A program made the position numbers and the translations under genes. From contig JAAMXY010001227.1 of NCBI GenBank assembly GCA_019677205.1, positions 1 to 31,750 of the forward strand: DNA of 31,750 bases, written 5' to 3'. Positions 1 through 10,199 of the stretch are shown here, piece by piece. The notes beneath the pieces are model-generated. The model did no database searches. It saw only the letters and a list, made by a program, of their open reading frames with translations, and was not told the origin of the DNA. The DNA is from Pinguiococcus pyrenoidosus. Taxonomy: Eukaryota; Sar; Pinguiophyceae; Pinguiochrysidales; Pinguiochrysidaceae. How positions within the stretch are numbered: position 1 is the first letter of the stretch; every line of letters starts with the position of its first letter.

Positions 1-3000
1 GGATCGGGGTCTTTGAGGACATGGACGTCGTGATTGCGATTTTGGCGCGGGCCCGGGACCGGGAGCTGCAGGCGAGAGCCCTCCAGCTTCTGCTGAGCTT
101 GGGCAAGTACGACGAGAATGCCGAGTACCTGCTTTCAGATGCAGGTGTCGACGTCCTGGTCGCTGCTGCCGTGATGTGTCACCGCAATCCGCCGACGATT
201 GGGAACGATCTGAGCCGAAGCACGAATCTCCTGATGCTCCAGAATGGCATCGCGGGCAGTCGGCCCCCGTCCATGAGTGATCCGTTTGGACCGAACGGCG
301 TGCCAGCCCCGGACCTGAGCTTCGTGGAGGATGAGAACGTCGTGGACGCAAACTGTCCGAACATGTGGTACATTGCCCCGCCTGGTCGGATTCCGCCCCC
401 GCCTCGCTCAGAGACGGGACCGTACCGCATACCTCGGCTGATGGAGCTCAGCGCTCAGGGAGAGCTGCACGACTTCTGCCTCTGCGCCCCTGCGGCGACC
501 AGTGGCACGTACGACGACGCCGAGGACGACCTGGACTCGCGAGTCGACACGGGCCTCTGGCGGCCCCTGAGCGATCACCCCACGCTGCGCTGGGTGGTGC
601 GAGGGACCGGTCCGGAGATCATGCGCCCCGGCGGCTTTTCGCTGCTGGCGCTGCAGATGCTCTACCGGCTGGCGACGCTGCATCGATCGGTGGACACGCG
701 GGGCGTGCCTTTCCACCCCATTCCCCGGGCGAAGCAGCTGCTCTGCCGACCGTCGCTGCTTGGCCCGCTGGCTCAGTGTCTGCTGGCCAACGATGTCGAC
801 GTCGTGGATACCACGGCCCAAGTGCTGACGGCTCTGGTGGCCCACAACCCAGACGTGAACGCCAAGATCTATCGCACCGGCGTCTTCTTCTTCGCGCTGG
901 CCCACTATGGCCAGAACTACGTGCACGTCGCCAAGCTGCTTCACGCGACGCACCTGCGGCAGCAGAATCGCGGCGTGGACGACGCGGCGCGCATTGGGTA
1001 CGGGGTGGCCGGCGCAAGCGACAAGCTGCCCGTCCAGCGCAGAAGCGCCCTTGCTCCGCTGCTGCCGCCCGCGCTGATTTTGTACATGTACAACTACGGA
1101 TACAAGAAGTTCGCGGAGACCTTGTGTGGGGACATTGAGACCCCGGAGGTCATCTGGGGACCCAAGATGCGCGAGCGCCTCATCGATCTGCTGGGGCAGC
1201 ACTTGGGGGACTTCCCGCTCCGGCTGCGGCAGCATCCGCTGCTGCAGTACGACTACACGCCGTGCCCGACGATCGTCTACCCGCAGCTTGAGGACGAGCT
1301 CTTCTGCCACAACTACTATCTGCGCCTCTTATGCGACGAGAGGCGCTTCCCTGACTGGCCCGTTTCGGAGCCGGTGAAGCTCCTGTACGCCGCGCTCGAG
1401 TTCCATCGGGACGAAATGCGGAGCCCGCTGGACGGAGCGGCGGGCCGTGATCGCACCTCTCAGAGGGACGGCTCCCTCAGCTACGACCAGGCGCTGGAGC
1501 TGCTGGGCCTCAAGATAGGCTTTGGCGAGCGCGACTTGCGAAAGGCCTATCGAACGCTGGCGCGCAAGTACCACCCCGACCGGAATCCCCAAGGCAGAGA
1601 GATGTTTGAGGAGGTCCAGGCGGCCTACGAGCTGCTGACGTCCCCAAAGGCGAAGAAGGCCCTGGCCATGCGAGCGAAGCGCAGCGCGACAAGCGCCGCG
1701 GACGAGGACGAGCCGGACATGGATCGGCTGCGGCTCATTCTCCACGCCCAGATGATGGTCTATCGTCGATTCTCGGACGTCGTGATGGACTACAAGTATC
1801 CCGCATTTCCACTGCTTCTCACCAATCTGCGCGACAGCCTGAGCCGCAGCGACCAGGATGGGAGCACCGGCTGCCCCTCGACGGAGACCGGGAAGCTCGC
1901 CGTGTGCTTGCGCGGGGTCAAGCTCTGCCACTTCACGTGCCGTTCGTCGAACGGCAACACGAAGGAGCTCATCAGGCAGGGTGGCGTGGTCGTGCTCTTC
2001 GAAGTGCTTCACGCCATGGTGAACTCCATGCTGAATCCGGTCGGAGACGATGGTGCGGCCTGGATGCTCTCCAAGGCGGAGAACGAGACGGACGCCACTT
2101 TCAGCGACTCGACCGAAAGGGCGCAGAAGGTCGACGTCATGCAGACGTGCCTGGAGGTTCTGGCGCACATCACGCAGCTGAGCGAGGGCGTCGAGGCCTG
2201 CCTGGGGATCCAGGAGGAGCTCTCGCAGGATCTGTACATCCTGGCCGGCTTGCAGAGGATACCGAAGTGTGTGGAGTTTGCGCTGGTCAATGCCGACAAC
2301 CTTTGCACCCATCCGGAGATCCAGCTGGCTCTTTGCTCGAGCGGGCTCCCCTGGCGATGCCTGCCGCTCATGCTTCGGTATGACGCAGCCGCCGACCTGC
2401 AGGAGGCCCAGGAGGCCTATGGCGACCGGGAGACGCAGCTGACCTCCAACAGGCACGCGCGCCTGGCGGCTCGGGCCCTGGGCCGGATGGGCGGCTACAT
2501 GCTGAACGAGCTGGCGACGCCTCGTCAGATCCACATGCAACAGGCCTTGAGTGACTTGCTGACGCCTCCTCTGGCGCGGTTGCTGAGGAACAAGCGTGCC
2601 GACAGCCTGCTGAGCACGCTGAACAAGGACGTGGAGACGCCGACTCGCATTTGGAACGGTCAGATGCGCGCGGAGCTGATGCAGAAGGTGGAAAGCGTCA
2701 TCAACGGGCGACCCGCGCGGCAGATGGATGGCGAAGACGCCCTCCTGCAGGACGGCCGCGGCTTCCAGTACACGTTCCTCGGGAAAGAGCTGTGCATCGG
2801 CGGAGTGTACATTCGTCTCTTCGTGGCGAACGCGAGTACCAGCGAGATCGAGGACAGCGTGCAGTTCGGAGTTGACCTTCTCCAGTTCGTCTCTGAGGCG
2901 CTGGACGGCTCGGAAGACGCCTCGGAGCGAGCCGACGTCCTGAGCGCTTTGATCGCCCTTAAGGAGCTTCTTCTCGTTGACGAGCATTGCATCGCCGCGC

Positions 3001-5462
3001 TGACGGAGCCTAGAGGAGACTTCCTGGGTCTGAAGGTGGTGGTGCGGCTGCTGAAGACGTTCAGCTTGAAGTCGGAGCATTTCAAGGTGGCGAGTGCGGT
3101 GCTGGGCCAGCTGAGTCCCAAGGAGCAGTTCTCGGCGGCCCTCTGCAAGTACGGCCTCCTGCTGAGCCTGGTTCTCGCTCTGTCGCGCGCGCGGACCAAG
3201 GAAGAGGAGAGGTCCGAGGTGGAGCGGCAGATGGGCCACGCCGCGGGAGGGAACATGGTCGCCAGCACCGTCGGAGGTCTCGGCATGGCCGGCACCGTGG
3301 GGAAGGTGGGCGGAGAGGAGCACTGCTGGGATGTGATGGAGGCGCTCTGCAGCAGCACCAACGTCGGCCGCGAGATGCTGCGGGTTGGCGGCGTTCCCCT
3401 GCTCTGTGTCCTGCTTGTGGGGCACCCCAAGTTCAGCAGCAGCATGTACGCTCGGGTTGGTGCGATGCGCTGCATGGTCACGATGCTGAAGAACCAGGTC
3501 GTGGGCGTGGAGGCGGCGTCCATGCTGTCCCGGATCATTCCGGACGGCCTCATCGACGCCGTGCTTGCGTGCCCGCCCGTCGAGGCGGTCAACCTGTTCG
3601 ACTCGGATCACGAGACGCCCGAGATCATCTGGGGTTCGTCCATGCGCGCGCTGCTGCGAAGGGAGCTCATTCCCGTGCTGGACTCCTACATCCAGCGCGG
3701 CGAAGCGGACGACTTCGTGTTCCCCACCTCCTACTGGCGAGTGGTCTATCCGGAGCTGCGCGGCGAGCTCCGCGTCGGTGGAGTCTACGTCAGGCTGTTC
3801 TTGAAGAACCCGAACTTCCAGCTCAAGGATCCCATGCGGTTCCTCGAGCACCTCACGGCAGAGGCGCTGCGCCGCATTGAGTACTCGCTGCCGCGAGAGG
3901 CCGGAGGCAGTGGGCGCCAAGGCCCGCCGCCGCCCACGCCGGGCGACAACAGCAATGCTCTGGTGGTGCGCGAGGAGGACATGCTCAGCGTGCTGGTCAG
4001 CGCCGCCGTGTACGTGCTGCGCGTCCGCCCTGGCCTGGCGGAGAGGAGCGTGCAGTGGGGTCACGTCTCGAGGTGCGCAACCCTGCTCAAGGGCAGCAAT
4101 GACGCGAGCGTGACGCTGGGCGGCGGCGCGGGGCTCGCAGTGCTGCGCTTGCTCCACCAGCTCATGGAATCTCCCAGCGCCGTCGATGCCGCCGCCACGG
4201 TGCCCCACGCCAACCTGCTGGTCGAGTTCCGCCGCGGAATCGAGCAGGACGGCAAGGGTTATCCGCCGGACTCGGCGTTCATCCTGGAGGCGATGGCGAA
4301 AGTCGTGTGTAGCGAATGCCGCCCCCAGTCGCTGAAGGCCCTCCTGTCCACGGCCATCGCAGATGGACTGATTGTGTGGTTGCTGAAGGTCCTGGAAGAC
4401 AAGGAGGACAAGCTGAGCGACATCCGCGATCCGGAGGCGGCGCGCGTCCACATCATCCAGATCTTGAAGACCCTGGCCGCGCACCCCGAGATTGGTGCTC
4501 ATGTCAATAGCGTGCTCGAGAAGAACGAGAGCTGGGAGCAGTACACCGGGCAGCGGCAGGAACTGTACCTCACGGCGGAGCACCGCGTGGACTACTTCCT
4601 GACGAACGATTCCCACAAGGTGGAGTCGCTCCTGCTCATCGCCAACGAGGACTCCAAGGAAGGCGTACCGGCGAGCGCGGGCACCCCCAAGAAGGCCGCT
4701 CCGGAGCCGACCTCCAAGGCGGCGGGCCCTCCCTCTAGTCGTAGCGCTCCGTTGAGGACTGAGAATGCGGCCGCCGATGTCGACGCGGACTTGGACGGTG
4801 ATATTGACGCTGATGTGGGCGCTGCTCAGGAGAAGGCGGTTGCGTCTCGGGCACCCGACGGCAAAGAGGCTGGTGCAACCACGGCGGCAGCCAATCCTGT
4901 GGCAGCTGTCAAAGCGCCGGGAGAGCAAGCGGCGACCGTTTTGCGAGGAAACCCTCCTTCGCCGCCGCCAGCAGGACCTGTTAGGATAGAGACGTTCGTG
5001 CGGAAGAGCAGCGACGGCTTCGGCATGGACCTTGCCGTTGTCCAAGGTGATGATGGGAACTCGGCGGCGCGTTCCCAGGCAGAAGGTCCGGCGTAACGAT
5101 GCCATCTCCTCACATGTCTAGGTCGCCTGCGGATCAAGCGGATAAAGAGCGGAGCGAGCAATCCTGCGAGATTGGCAGACCCGCCCTTGCAGGAGGGCGA
5201 CGAAATAGATTTAATCAATGGGGAGAGGTACGCTATGCTGCCAGGCTGTTTGTCCCTCTTCCTTGGGGTCTGGATTTTGGTAGATGGCAATGTCCAAGGG
5301 GAGAGTGGAGAGTCGAGTTCGGTGCTAACTCGTGTTGTTGCTATGTTGTGTTTCTCGCACAGCTACACGACTGCGAAGGAGGCAGTGAGCAAGATTCGGA
5401 CGTCGGATGGTGAGGGGCTGCACCTCTGCGTCATCCGGACTGTAGATGCGCCGCCGTCCTGA
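1..5462 (+). CDS. RME-8/DNAJC13-like endosomal J-domain protein, 5' partial, with C-terminal PDZ domain
   Basis: The coding frame is open from the window edge (first full codon at 3; first in-frame ATG at 21), so the N-terminus is missing, probably several hundred residues judging from the J-domain position in animal RME-8. I read the exons as <1..5046, 5122..5227 and 5363..5462, with a TGA stop at 5460..5462. A J domain lies at about 1473..1650 with its HPD motif at 1572..1580. IWN-type repeats, diagnostic for RME-8, occur near 1138 (ETPEVIWGPKMR), 2635 (ETPTRIWNGQMR) and 3613 (ETPEIIWGSSMR). The family recruits Hsc70 to early endosomes and acts in retromer/WASH-dependent sorting. A low-complexity Ala/Asp/Pro linker (about 4650..4980) is followed by a PDZ fold spread over three exons: carboxylate loop DGFGMDL, then LQEGDEIDLING, then the helix TTAKEAVSKI. 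Both last introns (75 and 135 nt) are multiples of three. Without splicing the frame would stop at 5094..5096. RME-8 identity is sure. The PDZ tail is strongly supported by its fold pattern. Confidence 0.94.
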
Positions 5463-5703
5463 GACGGCGTGCGACGGCGGGGATTTGGGAAGCATGTGCC
5501 AAGAGTCCAACCTGATTTCCCATCTGGCTCGATGATCTCACACGTTTCGAACGCGAGTTGTGGCCTAGCCGATTGATCGAGCGCATCCCCCACCCAGGAA
5601 GCGCAGCTGGATACCAGAATGAAAGCAAGGCCTTGATTCATCCACACTCTATGTGTGCGACAGCAATCTGTCGCGATGCTATCCATCTGCATCCACCGGA
5701 ATC
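5463..5703. other. Short gap between convergent genes
   Basis: About 240 bases separate the stop codon of the RME-8-like gene (+) from that of MED10 (-), so it can hold only the two 3' UTRs. I see no recognisable polyadenylation hexamer or other gene in it. Confidence 0.6.
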
Positions 5704-6601
5704 TCATCGATGGTCGCCAAGAGCATCGATTCCTGGGATGACGTCCGCCGCTCGGGTGCTGAGCGCGGCCTCCAGCATCGCTGCGAGGGGTTGAACAATC
5801 GATACCTGTCGTTAGTCTGAATGTGAAAGGCTTCGCATGCCCCTCCTCGGGGATCAGGGGCGTACCTAGCTGATCAATCTGCAGCTGGAATTGGCTCACG
5901 GCGTCCTGAGGAGCGCAGAAGATGTGTGAGAGGCGCTGCCTTCCACGGAGTGGATGAAGTACCCTGCAGCGGGCCGCTCTCACCTCAGCTTTTTGCAGTT
6001 CTTGCACTGTGAAGGCCTCTGGGTTCGTGTTCCTCTCCACTTCCGTGGCCGCTTCATCCGTGCTTTTCTTCGCGGCCGTCCCGGACACTTTGTGCACCAG
6101 TTCCTCAGGGACATTCACTCCTTCGAACAGCTGCCGATGCTGATCCAGCTCGTTCAGCGCGCGAATGTATCTGTTGAGATGGTGCACGAGCACTTCTGGC
6201 TGGTGCTGTATCCACGCAGAGTCGTTCGGAGAGTGTCAGCAGGCGGATTTTTTTTTTTTTTGCCGGCAAAGCACAGAGGAACAGCACGGACCTCGGCTTC
6301 TTCGTCGTCCTCATCAGCCGTCGACGGCGCTTTTCGCCCCGACTGCACGTTCTTTAGGCTCGGAAGGCGTCCGCTATAGTCATGGTGCTTCACCTGTGGC
6401 CTTCCAAAGTGAAACAGAGGCGGAATCTGCGCTCAAAGCTCGCGCTTCGTACCATATAGATCAGGTCCTCCAACTCCGTCAACACCTGCGTCACTTTCAC
6501 CACGCCAGCGTCCGCCTAAGGATCAGCGAAGTTACGGCCTTGGGACCCTGCGTCCTGCTGCCGTCAGCGCACTCTGTATGGCGCACCCGTAGACTCGTCA
6601 T
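5704..6601 (-). CDS. MED10: Mediator complex subunit 10
   Basis: A five-exon model on the minus strand: 6601..6587, 6515..6453, 6205..5984, 5905..5866 and 5780..5704. It encodes 138 aa, close to the 135 aa of human MED10. The phases of all junctions agree, and introns of 71, 247, 78 and 85 nt have GT-AG ends. The product contains the MED10 pattern in order: an N-terminal helix (VTQVLTELEDLIYM), the central LVHHLNRYIRALNELDQ, the VNVPEELV motif, NPEAFTVQELQKAE and a C-terminal helix with DAVSQFQLQIDQL. Known role: part of the Mediator middle module that links regulators to RNA polymerase II. A roughly 20-residue insertion sits between the VPEELV and NPEAFT blocks. The first coding exon (15 nt, MTSLR) is the least certain part. 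It is needed because exon 2 has an in-frame TAG just upstream and no ATG before its last codon. The second intron has a T/A homopolymer near 6249. Confidence 0.86.
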
Positions 6602-7227
6602 CTGCGACTGGCGGGCGCAAGAAGGCGCGCGAAATGGGCGTTGGGGGATACGGCAGCTTTGGAAATGGGACAGATGGACATCTGTGGACAGATTACGAAA
6701 GTCGCTTGTGGACAGAGTGTCAAAAGCCAAGGGGGGTGGACAGAGTCCGAAAAGCCATTGGTGGACAGAGTCCGAACCGAATGAGACGCACTTGTAGTTT
6801 GGCCGGTTTCAGGGAACTGCAAATAAAGCGCAAAAGTGTTTCTGATTTTCATTTTGAAGTAATTCTCAATCATCCCATTCTTCACGTCTCCGATCTGCGT
6901 ACGCCAGTCAAATTGTCAAATGAGATGATTGGATACGCGCCTTGATTGGATATGCCAGTCCCTCTCAAAAGTTGTAGGACGTAGCCAATCCGGTACCGTC
7001 CGTTGGTTTCCGTCGTTTCGTCAAGAAAGTAACTTTCACTAACTTTTTGAAGGATATTTCTGAGGAGGGTCCTCCCGATTGGCCACCACTAGGTTGTGTT
7101 CTGAACCACTGGAATTCCTCCTTATCCAGCCATAAGAGAGGCGCCGAGCCCGGGAACTGATCAGTCGAGTTTCGTGGCGATCTTTGGCGCCAAAGCGCCA
7201 CAGAAGTGCTCCGGAGGCTCTCTCAGC
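6602..7227. promoter_or_regulatory. Divergent intergenic region between MED10 and the Hint-domain gene
   Basis: This 626-base stretch lies between two divergent start codons and should hold both promoters. CCAAT pentamers occur at 6985..6989 (plus) and, as ATTGG, at 6757, 6928, 6945 and 7078. No clear TATA box was identified. The MED10-proximal side holds a degenerate tandem repeat (6683..6779). No coding exon is supported here. Confidence 0.5.
6683..6779. repeat. Degenerate tandem repeat, about 24-29 bp units
   Basis: Four imperfect copies of a unit beginning TGTGGACAGA and continuing with a purine-rich GAAAG/CAAAAGCC stretch start near 6683, 6707, 6736 and 6761. It lies upstream of MED10 and reads in no conserved frame. 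Confidence 0.7.
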
Positions 7228-8682
7228 ATGCTCGCCGCCCTCCTCTGCACGCTGTTGCTGCTCCTCGGGGTCCGGCCAAGCCATGGCGTCAACCTGCTGC
7301 GCAACGCCTTGTCCACGTCTCCCGAGGTGCGCGACGCCGTCTCGCGCCTGCCGCACGAAGACGTCGGGATCCAGATTCTGCACAACGCAGATGGTCTGGT
7401 GGACTTCCGTGCGGCGCGCAGACTGCAGAGCAACACGTACCTGGAGATTGAGACCTGCGGCGTGGCTTTGGCCATCCTGCAGGCGCTCCTGACCGGCGTG
7501 AACGAGTTCGTCGAGGGCGTGCTGCTGGACACTTGCATTGCGGCGACGTCGGCCTCGGACGACTCGGTGGCGGCCATCATGTACACGGTGTCCTCGAACG
7601 AGGCCAGCTTCAGCACGTACAGTGACAGCAGCTGCAGCAACGTCATCCGCAGCAGCGACCCCGTGCCTGTGAGCAGCACTTGCGACGGCAGCGTCCAGAC
7701 GCGCCTGGTGACCTACGACTTTGCCGAGGCGCCCAAGGGAGGCGGCATCTGGAATGTGTTCTACCAGGACTCCACCTGCTCGACGCCCGCGGTGGACTAC
7801 GCCTTCGCGGGCCTGGACAGCGGCAACTGCATCATGGGCGAGCGAGTCGAGTTCTGCAATGGCGCCACGGGCAGGATCCGAGCCTTCGACCAGGCCGACT
7901 GCACTGGCAGCAGCGCGGCGGCCACGGGCAGCCTGCGCGCCTGTAGTGACGTGCAGGCCGACTACGGCTACTCCTTCGACGACGACGCCTATGGCATCAC
8001 GTACCATGTGGAGGAGATGAGCATCGACTTGTGCACCGGCTTGGGCAGCAGCGGCGGCGACGACAACTGCTTCGCTGCGGACTCCGCGGTGACGCTGGCC
8101 GGTGGCGTGTCGGTGCCGCTTCGCGAGGTGAGCATTGGCGACGAGATCCTCACCTACTCCCGAGCGGCGCGCAAGATGGAGTTCAGCGCCGTGGTCGCCA
8201 TGCCGCATCGATCCGAGCGCCGCGAGGCCGCGAAGATGACCACGCTGCGCACCGCGTCAAGGCGCCAGCTCGAGGTGACGCCCTCGCATCTGGTTGGCGT
8301 CGTCGCGTGCGATACGCCCAGCGATGTGGAGCTCGTGCAGGCGCGGAACGTGCGCGCGGGAGACTGCGTCACGACCGTGTCGTCCGCTCTGGCAGCGCAG
8401 GTGGAGAGGGTCGTCGACGTGGTCACCAAGGCGGAAGCCAAGGAGATCCTCTCGATCGTGACGATGAATGGCGAGCTGCCCGTGGTGAGCGGCGTCGTCG
8501 CCTCCAGCTTCGCCGTTCTCCACGCGATCCCCAACGTCTTCTACAACGTCCACCGCGCCATCTACGCCCTGGGCCTGCGCAGTGTGCTCAAGGCGCCGCT
8601 GGTTGACGCGGTCGGCACGAAGATCGGCGCCATCGCAGCGGGCTTGTGGGCCTTGGACTTGGCCAAGATGGCGTCGGCGTAG
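7228..8682 (+). CDS. Secreted protein with C-terminal Hint (Hedgehog/intein-type) autoprocessing domain
   Basis: An intronless frame of 484 aa. I start at ATG 7228, which gives a typical signal peptide (MLAALLCTLLLLLGVRPSHG); the open frame upstream has no ATG. Residues about 20-275 form an unrecognised Cys-rich extracellular-type region with spaced cysteines in short DSSC/DSTC/DQADC contexts. The Hint domain begins at the DDNCF site (Cys281, the expected nucleophile), followed by the SIGDEILTY strand, the block-B motif TPSH (Thr351-His354) and VVSGVVASSFAVLH, which resembles the Hedgehog Hog segment. Hint domains cleave at the residue before the Cys and may pass the N-terminal part to an adduct. 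A Cys-Phe start without C-terminal Asn favours the Hog type over an intein. The last 50 residues are hydrophobic and replace a sterol-recognition-like region. The function of the N-terminal domain is unknown. Hint identification is firm; a processing activity is inference. Confidence 0.86.
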   Translation: MLAALLCTLLLLLGVRPSHGVNLLRNALSTSPEVRDAVSRLPHEDVGIQILHNADGLVDFRAARRLQSNTYLEIETCGVALAILQALLTGVNEFVEGVLLDTCIAATSASDDSVAAIMYTVSSNEASFSTYSDSSCSNVIRSSDPVPVSSTCDGSVQTRLVTYDFAEAPKGGGIWNVFYQDSTCSTPAVDYAFAGLDSGNCIMGERVEFCNGATGRIRAFDQADCTGSSAAATGSLRACSDVQADYGYSFDDDAYGITYHVEEMSIDLCTGLGSSGGDDNCFAADSAVTLAGGVSVPLREVSIGDEILTYSRAARKMEFSAVVAMPHRSERREAAKMTTLRTASRRQLEVTPSHLVGVVACDTPSDVELVQARNVRAGDCVTTVSSALAAQVERVVDVVTKAEAKEILSIVTMNGELPVVSGVVASSFAVLHAIPNVFYNVHRAIYALGLRSVLKAPLVDAVGTKIGAIAAGLWALDLAKMASA

Positions 8683-9279
8683 GAGCGCCAGTCTGGCCAT
8701 TGCTGGTGTGGTGTGTCCCACCATGCACAGCATGACAGCATGGCAGCATGACAGCATGCTCCTTGCATCTTCCGGAGGCACTTCCTCTCTTCTCTCATCC
8801 TCTGTCTTTCTTTCTCTCTTTTTTTTCCCTTTCTTCTCCGTCTCCTTCTGCCTCGAGGCGCTCCGGCCTTGCTTCTCTTAAGGGTCCGGCATGAGCACAG
8901 TCAGCGTGGAGCTGCCAAGCTCGAAGCGCTGGTGGGTGGAGGAGAGGCGTTTGTCCTTCGTGGAGGAGGCGCTTGTCCTTCGTGGAGCGTGGAGAGGCGT
9001 TTGTCCCCCGTGGTCTGTGTTTCTGTGGTCGATAGTCTGTCGCCGGCCGTCTGTCGTCCGTCGCTCAAAGAAGTCCGTTGAAGTCCGTAGAAGTCCCCTT
9101 CGTTGCTGTGAAGTGAAGAAACTCCAAAACGACGCACACAAAGGGCACGGCACGGTGATGCATGAGTGAAGAAGGAGCGGTGTGTGCGGAAAGACAAAGA
9201 AGAGTCGCTCGGTGACGGAAGTCTTCGGATTCGAGCCCCTCTACCAGGCAGCTACTGTTGCTGGATTGCAGCTCAGTCA
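8683..9279. other. Gap rich in simple and low-order repeats
   Basis: No gene is supported. It holds, in order: interleaved copies of CAGCATG/ACAGCATG at 8721..8760; a nearly pure pyrimidine tract on the plus strand at about 8781..8851; three imperfect 22-32 bp copies of a GTGGAG-GAGGCG-TTTGTCC unit at about 8936..9012; and three copies of a 10-bp GAAGTCCGTN unit at about 9069..9098. The pyrimidine tract lies about 100 bases after the Hint gene stop codon and may be in its 3' UTR. Confidence 0.65.
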
Positions 9280-9483
9280 CTCAACAGTCCCCTTCAGTCA
9301 ATCAACAGTCCAAGGGCTAATCAACAGTCCATATCAGTCAATCAACAGTCCATATCAATCAATCAACAGTCCAACGGTCACTCAACAGTCCAAATCGGTC
9401 AATCAACAGTCCATATCGGTCAATCAACAGTCCATATCGGTCAATTAACAGTCCATATCAGTCAATCAACAGTCCAACGGCCA
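9280..9483. repeat. 19/21-bp tandem array, ten copies
   Basis: Ten head-to-tail units with the core ATCAACAGTCC begin at 9280, 9301, 9320, 9341, 9362, 9381, 9402, 9423, 9444 and 9465. Seven are 21 bp (core plus ATATCRGTCA-like) and three are 19 bp (core plus AAGGGCTA or AACGGYCA). The 19-bp units are 2, 5 and 10. The array ends about 720 bases upstream of the first ammonium transporter. There are no unique spacers, so it is not a CRISPR array. Its translation is low-complexity (INSPYQS-like) and there is no sign that it is coding. Confidence 0.95.
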
Positions 9484-10199
9484 ATCAGATCAGACGGAGA
9501 GCAAAATTTGACGGTCAATGCTTGGAAAGGCGAAAGAAGCTAAAGAATTGGTGGGTTGCGTCGGGTCGAACTCCAAAAAAGGCGCTTTCCCCAGTGTATG
9601 GCTCGAGAGGGGTGGTGGATAGCATTCCATGATTCTTCGGATTCCAACTGAGGGAAATGTCCATCGCTCGAATTCCGAGGCGCCAATGCTGAGAAAGGTG
9701 GCATCCAAGTCCAAGTCGACGTCTGGATGGCGTAGTTTAGCAGCCGCGGAGAAACTGGTTTTGCTGTCGCCCCATCACTCCAAGTGGTGCTGGCCAATGG
9801 ACAGCGTGTTCGCAGTTCCGAGCGATCCTCGCAAGTACATTTGCGAGCACGCGCCAATGAGGGTGGAGTATCAAGGGGGTCGACGTCGTTCCGCGCAGGC
9901 CCGTTGTAGTTTCGTTGATGCACCCCTGCGCCATTGGCGCTTGAAATGTACTTTTATTTTTACAAATTTTCGCCTGCGATGTGCATTGGCCAAGCGTCGC
10001 GTGCCGCCCCCCCATTGGTCGAGGAGGCCTTGCATCTGCGTGGTTATCCAAGCCCTGTGTAGCACTGACAAGGGCGACGTGTCCTCGCGATGTTGTGCGG
10101 AATGCTCTCCAGCGACAGAAGTGTTGTGCGCAGCGCTCCCGTTGTCTGTGTCGCGACCCCTTCGGCGTTTCCAGTGCCTTAAGCGTGTCGAAGAGCATC
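9484..10199 (+). promoter_or_regulatory. Upstream region of the first ammonium transporter, with clustered CCAAT boxes
   Basis: CCAAT or its complement occurs at 9481, 9547, 9683, 9794, 9854, 9933, 9985 and 10014, eight times in about 540 bases and on both strands. An ACGT-core element GACGTGTC lies at 10076..10083, about 120 bases before the ATG. The open frames crossing this stretch have no supporting family features. I treat it as promoter and 5' UTR. Confidence 0.5.

Noticed and set aside
21-5096. RME-8 gene ending at the stop codon at 5094..5096
   Set aside because: A good GT-AG intron (5047..5121) removes this stop, and the spliced continuation completes a PDZ domain.
1329-5105. Very long (1258-codon) minus-strand frame antisense to RME-8
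   Set aside because: It is a shadow of a GC-biased coding strand; His/Arg/Leu-rich composition with no domain.
5363-6193. Single 276-codon minus-strand protein
   Set aside because: It contains three MED10 exons plus introns read through in frame. Family motifs and splice sites support the spliced version.
9280-9483. CRISPR-like array
   Set aside because: The units abut without unique spacers, and the context is a eukaryotic nuclear gene region.
9182-9543. Coding frames over the 19/21-bp array
   Set aside because: Both are low-complexity translations of the repeat, and other frames are equally open.
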